Source: JAAXGX01 sp965221595 (GTDB lineage Bacteria; Acidobacteriota; Vicinamibacteria; Vicinamibacterales; UBA8438). Taken from it: a stretch of 64,000 nt of DNA. The position numbers and the translations under genes were made by a program. The notes under the pieces were generated by a model. The model was not told the origin of the DNA. It saw only the letters and a program-made list of their open reading frames with translations, and searched no databases. Below, one piece after another: positions 62,171-64,000 of this stretch (positions are counted from its first letter, which is position 1; every line of letters begins with the position of its first letter). The stretch spans positions 1,178,001-1,242,000 of the forward strand of contig OZ244900.1 of the NCBI GenBank assembly GCA_965221595.1, written 5' to 3'.

Positions 62171-63613
62171 ATGGCGACGGGCGAGGCGCCGCAGTCCGCC
62201 GGACGGGAGCCGCGGGTGAACGTCCCGCGGTTCGCCGCGGCGGTGCTGGTCGGCGCGGTCGTCTGGTTCGTCCCCGAGCCGGCGGGCGTGCAGCCGCGGG
62301 CGTGGCAACTGCTCGCCGTCTTCGTAGCCATGATGGTGGGCATCGTGCTGCGGCCCCTGCCGATGGGCGCGGTCGCGTTCGTAGCCGCCGCGTTCGCGGT
62401 GCTCTCCGGGACGCTGACGATTGCGGAGGCGACGGCCGGCTTCGGCAACACCGTCGTGTGGCTGGTGGTCGCCGCCTTCTTCATTGCCACCGCCTTCGTG
62501 AAGACCGGGCTCGGGACGCGTATCGCCTGCCACTTCCTGCGCGTGCTGGGCAGGCGCAGCCTGGGGCTGGCGTACGGGTTCATCGCGGCCGACCTGGTGC
62601 TGGCGCCGGCCATTCCCAGCAACACGGCCCGTGCGGGCGGCGTACTCTACCCGGTCCTCAGGTCGCTCTGCGTCTCGCTGGGCAGCGACGTCGCGCGCGG
62701 CACCGAGCGCCGCATCGCGGCCTTCCTAACGCTGACCAGCTACCAGGGCGTGGTGGTGACCAGCGCCATGTTCCTGACGGCAATGGCGGCCAACCCGCTC
62801 GTGGCGGAGCTGGCTGGACAGCAGGGCGTGGTGCTCTCCTGGCCCCTGTGGGCGCTGGCGGCGTCGGTGCCGGGCGTTCTGAGTCTGCTGCTCGTGCCCC
62901 TGCTGATCTACCGCCTGTATCCCCCGCAGATCACGCACACCCCGACGGCACCTGCGCTGGCGCGCCGGCGGCTCGCGGAACTGGGTGCGATGAAACGGGA
63001 CGAGTGGATCCTGCTGGTGGTGTTCGTCGGCCTGCTGAGCCTCTGGATCTTCGGCGGCGCGCTCGGCATCAGCGCCACGACGACGGCACTGGCCGGGGTG
63101 GCGGCCATGCTGGCCACGGGAGCGCTGGCCTGGAGCGACCTGCTGGAGGAGCGCAGCGGCTGGGACACGCTCATCTGGTTTGCCGTGCTGGTGATGATGG
63201 CCAGCCAGCTCGGGGAGCTGGGCCTGCTCGAGTGGTTCACCGACCGGGTGTCGGGTGTGCTCGCGACCGGACACTGGCTCCCGGCGTTCCTGAGCCTGAG
63301 CCTGATCTATTTCTACGTGCACTACTTCTTCGCGTCCAACACCGCCCATGTCAGCGCCCTGTACGCGCCGTTCCTGGCGCTGGCCCTGGCGGTCGGGACG
63401 CCGCCCGTCCTGGCCGCCCTCGTGCTGGCCTTCTTCAGCAACCTGTTCGCCTCGCTGACGCACTACGGCACGGCGGCCGCGCCCATTCTCTTCGGGGCCG
63501 GGAACGTCGACATCGGTACCTGGTGGCGGCTGGGAGCGCTGGTCGGCCTGCTGCACATCGCCATCTGGCTGGGCGCCGGCAGCCTCTGGTGGCGCCTGCT
63601 GGGGCTGTGGTGA
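62171..63613 (+). CDS. DASS-family (SLC13/CitT-like) anion transporter
   Basis: 480 residues with about 12 membrane spans. AIPSNTARAGGVLYPVLRSL is the divalent-anion/sodium motif region of DASS transporters (SNT), and HYFFASNTAHVSALY with LTHYGTAAAPILFGAGNV matches the second SNT repeat. It likely imports dicarboxylates such as 2-oxoglutarate or malate. The ATG has no clear ribosome-binding site. Upstream (61932-62170) I see only a TACGCT box. Confidence 0.88.
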   Translation: MATGEAPQSAGREPRVNVPRFAAAVLVGAVVWFVPEPAGVQPRAWQLLAVFVAMMVGIVLRPLPMGAVAFVAAAFAVLSGTLTIAEATAGFGNTVVWLVVAAFFIATAFVKTGLGTRIACHFLRVLGRRSLGLAYGFIAADLVLAPAIPSNTARAGGVLYPVLRSLCVSLGSDVARGTERRIAAFLTLTSYQGVVVTSAMFLTAMAANPLVAELAGQQGVVLSWPLWALAASVPGVLSLLLVPLLIYRLYPPQITHTPTAPALARRRLAELGAMKRDEWILLVVFVGLLSLWIFGGALGISATTTALAGVAAMLATGALAWSDLLEERSGWDTLIWFAVLVMMASQLGELGLLEWFTDRVSGVLATGHWLPAFLSLSLIYFYVHYFFASNTAHVSALYAPFLALALAVGTPPVLAALVLAFFSNLFASLTHYGTAAAPILFGAGNVDIGTWWRLGALVGLLHIAIWLGAGSLWWRLLGLW

Positions 63614-63653
63614 CGGCGCGCCGTGCGGGTGGCGGCGCTCAGAGCGTCTCCTC

Positions 63654-64000
63654 TCAGCGGCGCGCTCCGGCGGCCGTCGCGACGAGCCGGGCCGCGACCG
63701 TCGAAAGGCCCAGGCGGTGATCGGCGGGGTCGATCCAGCGGCCGGCGCGCTCGCGGACCTGCGCCGGGCGCGCCTTGAGGCGCACGTAGACGGGCTCGAC
63801 GTCGAGGTCATAGTGGGTGAAGCCGTGACGGAAGACGTCCGCGGCGCGAACCTGGTCGACCAGCCCCGCGTCGATGCCTGTCTGGTCCAGGAACCCGGCC
63901 ACGGTCTGGTCGGCGGCGCGTTCGGGCGGTGACCACAGGCCGCCCCAGATGCCGCGCGGTGGGCGCCGCTCGACGAGGCAGGCGCCGGCGGGATCGACGA
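63654..64000 (-). CDS. mutY: A/G-specific adenine glycosylase, C-terminal part (runs off the window)
   Basis: The final 115 codons. GACLVERRPPRGIWGGLWSPPE is the MutY C-terminal NUDIX-like domain that recognises 8-oxoguanine, and FTHYDLDVEPVYV the following FTH block. The catalytic HhH-GPD domain and iron-sulfur cluster lie right of 64000 and are not seen. MutY removes adenine mispaired with 8-oxoG. Confidence 0.85.
   Translation of the reverse strand, partial: VDPAGACLVERRPPRGIWGGLWSPPERAADQTVAGFLDQTGIDAGLVDQVRAADVFRHGFTHYDLDVEPVYVRLKARPAQVRERAGRWIDPADHRLGLSTVAARLVATAAGARR

Noticed and set aside
62171..62180. Leaderless start for the DASS transporter
   Set aside because: The six bases at -12 to -7 are not TANNNT.

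Overview
The window is one stretch of a GC-rich bacterial chromosome. It has dense coding, short intergenic gaps and no rRNA, tRNA, CRISPR array, phage or insertion sequence that I can recognise. The gene content suggests a heterotrophic Acidobacteriota-type bacterium, perhaps Vicinamibacteria-like. This is inferred from style, not from a marker gene: a TonB receptor with an N-terminal carboxypeptidase-like domain, a DUF5916/CBM9 barrel protein, quinoproteins, amidohydrolases, a phosphotriesterase, many Tat- or Sec-exported enzymes, and a family of secreted proteins opening with TPWGDPDL. The two window ends cut a radical SAM gene (left) and mutY (right).

Layout. 1-5227: a translationally coupled minus-strand operon (cysteine desulfurase, GcvH-like lipoyl protein, COG0523 GTPase, a small HdrA-N-terminal-like protein, a dicluster ferredoxin, a radical SAM enzyme) with a divergent lipoate ligase; it looks like a dedicated lipoyl/Fe-S redox system. 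5311-16474: exported and carbohydrate-type functions (sugar isomerase/epimerases, a Gfo/Idh/MocA oxidoreductase, PQQ and SMP-30 beta-propellers, a DUF5916 protein, and a cytochrome c/PHM-like copper protein with its partner). 16679-24274: an amidohydrolase, a PLL-like lectin, a PQQ alcohol dehydrogenase, a sialate esterase-like protein, and an RnfD-like membrane protein fused to TPR/Sel1 repeats. 24429-32768: a repeat coiled-coil membrane protein, a TonB receptor with a UUCG-loop terminator, a phosphotriesterase, a secreted TPWGDPDL protein, a LOG-like protein and an aminotransferase. 32798-50527: acyl and amino acid metabolism (class III and V aminotransferases, two acyl-CoA ligases, an acyl-CoA dehydrogenase, a MaoC hydratase, an APH-like kinase, LarA) mixed with FKBP, GT4, cupin, LVIVD, YCII and MFS genes. 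50572-52647: a UGSC selenoprotein, then a BNR propeller coupled to a ThiS/MoaD-like protein. 52837-56782: a DUF222-HNH nuclease and a Sel1-repeat protein. 56817-61931: a minus-strand run with a second UGSC selenoprotein, a FadB-type bifunctional enzyme, a retropepsin-like protease and a 370-residue protein of unknown function. 62171-64000: a DASS transporter and mutY.

Three things stand out. First, the lipoyl/HdrA-like/radical SAM operon at the left end. Second, two paralogous UGSC-family genes are each interrupted by an in-frame TGA, and the two TGAs are followed at the same distance by the same 8-bp hairpin; they read as selenocysteine genes with bacterial SECIS elements, not as broken genes. 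Third, at least seven genes have a TANNNT -10 box exactly six bases before the start codon, which predicts leaderless mRNAs; this rule also assigns a TTG start to the MFS transporter.
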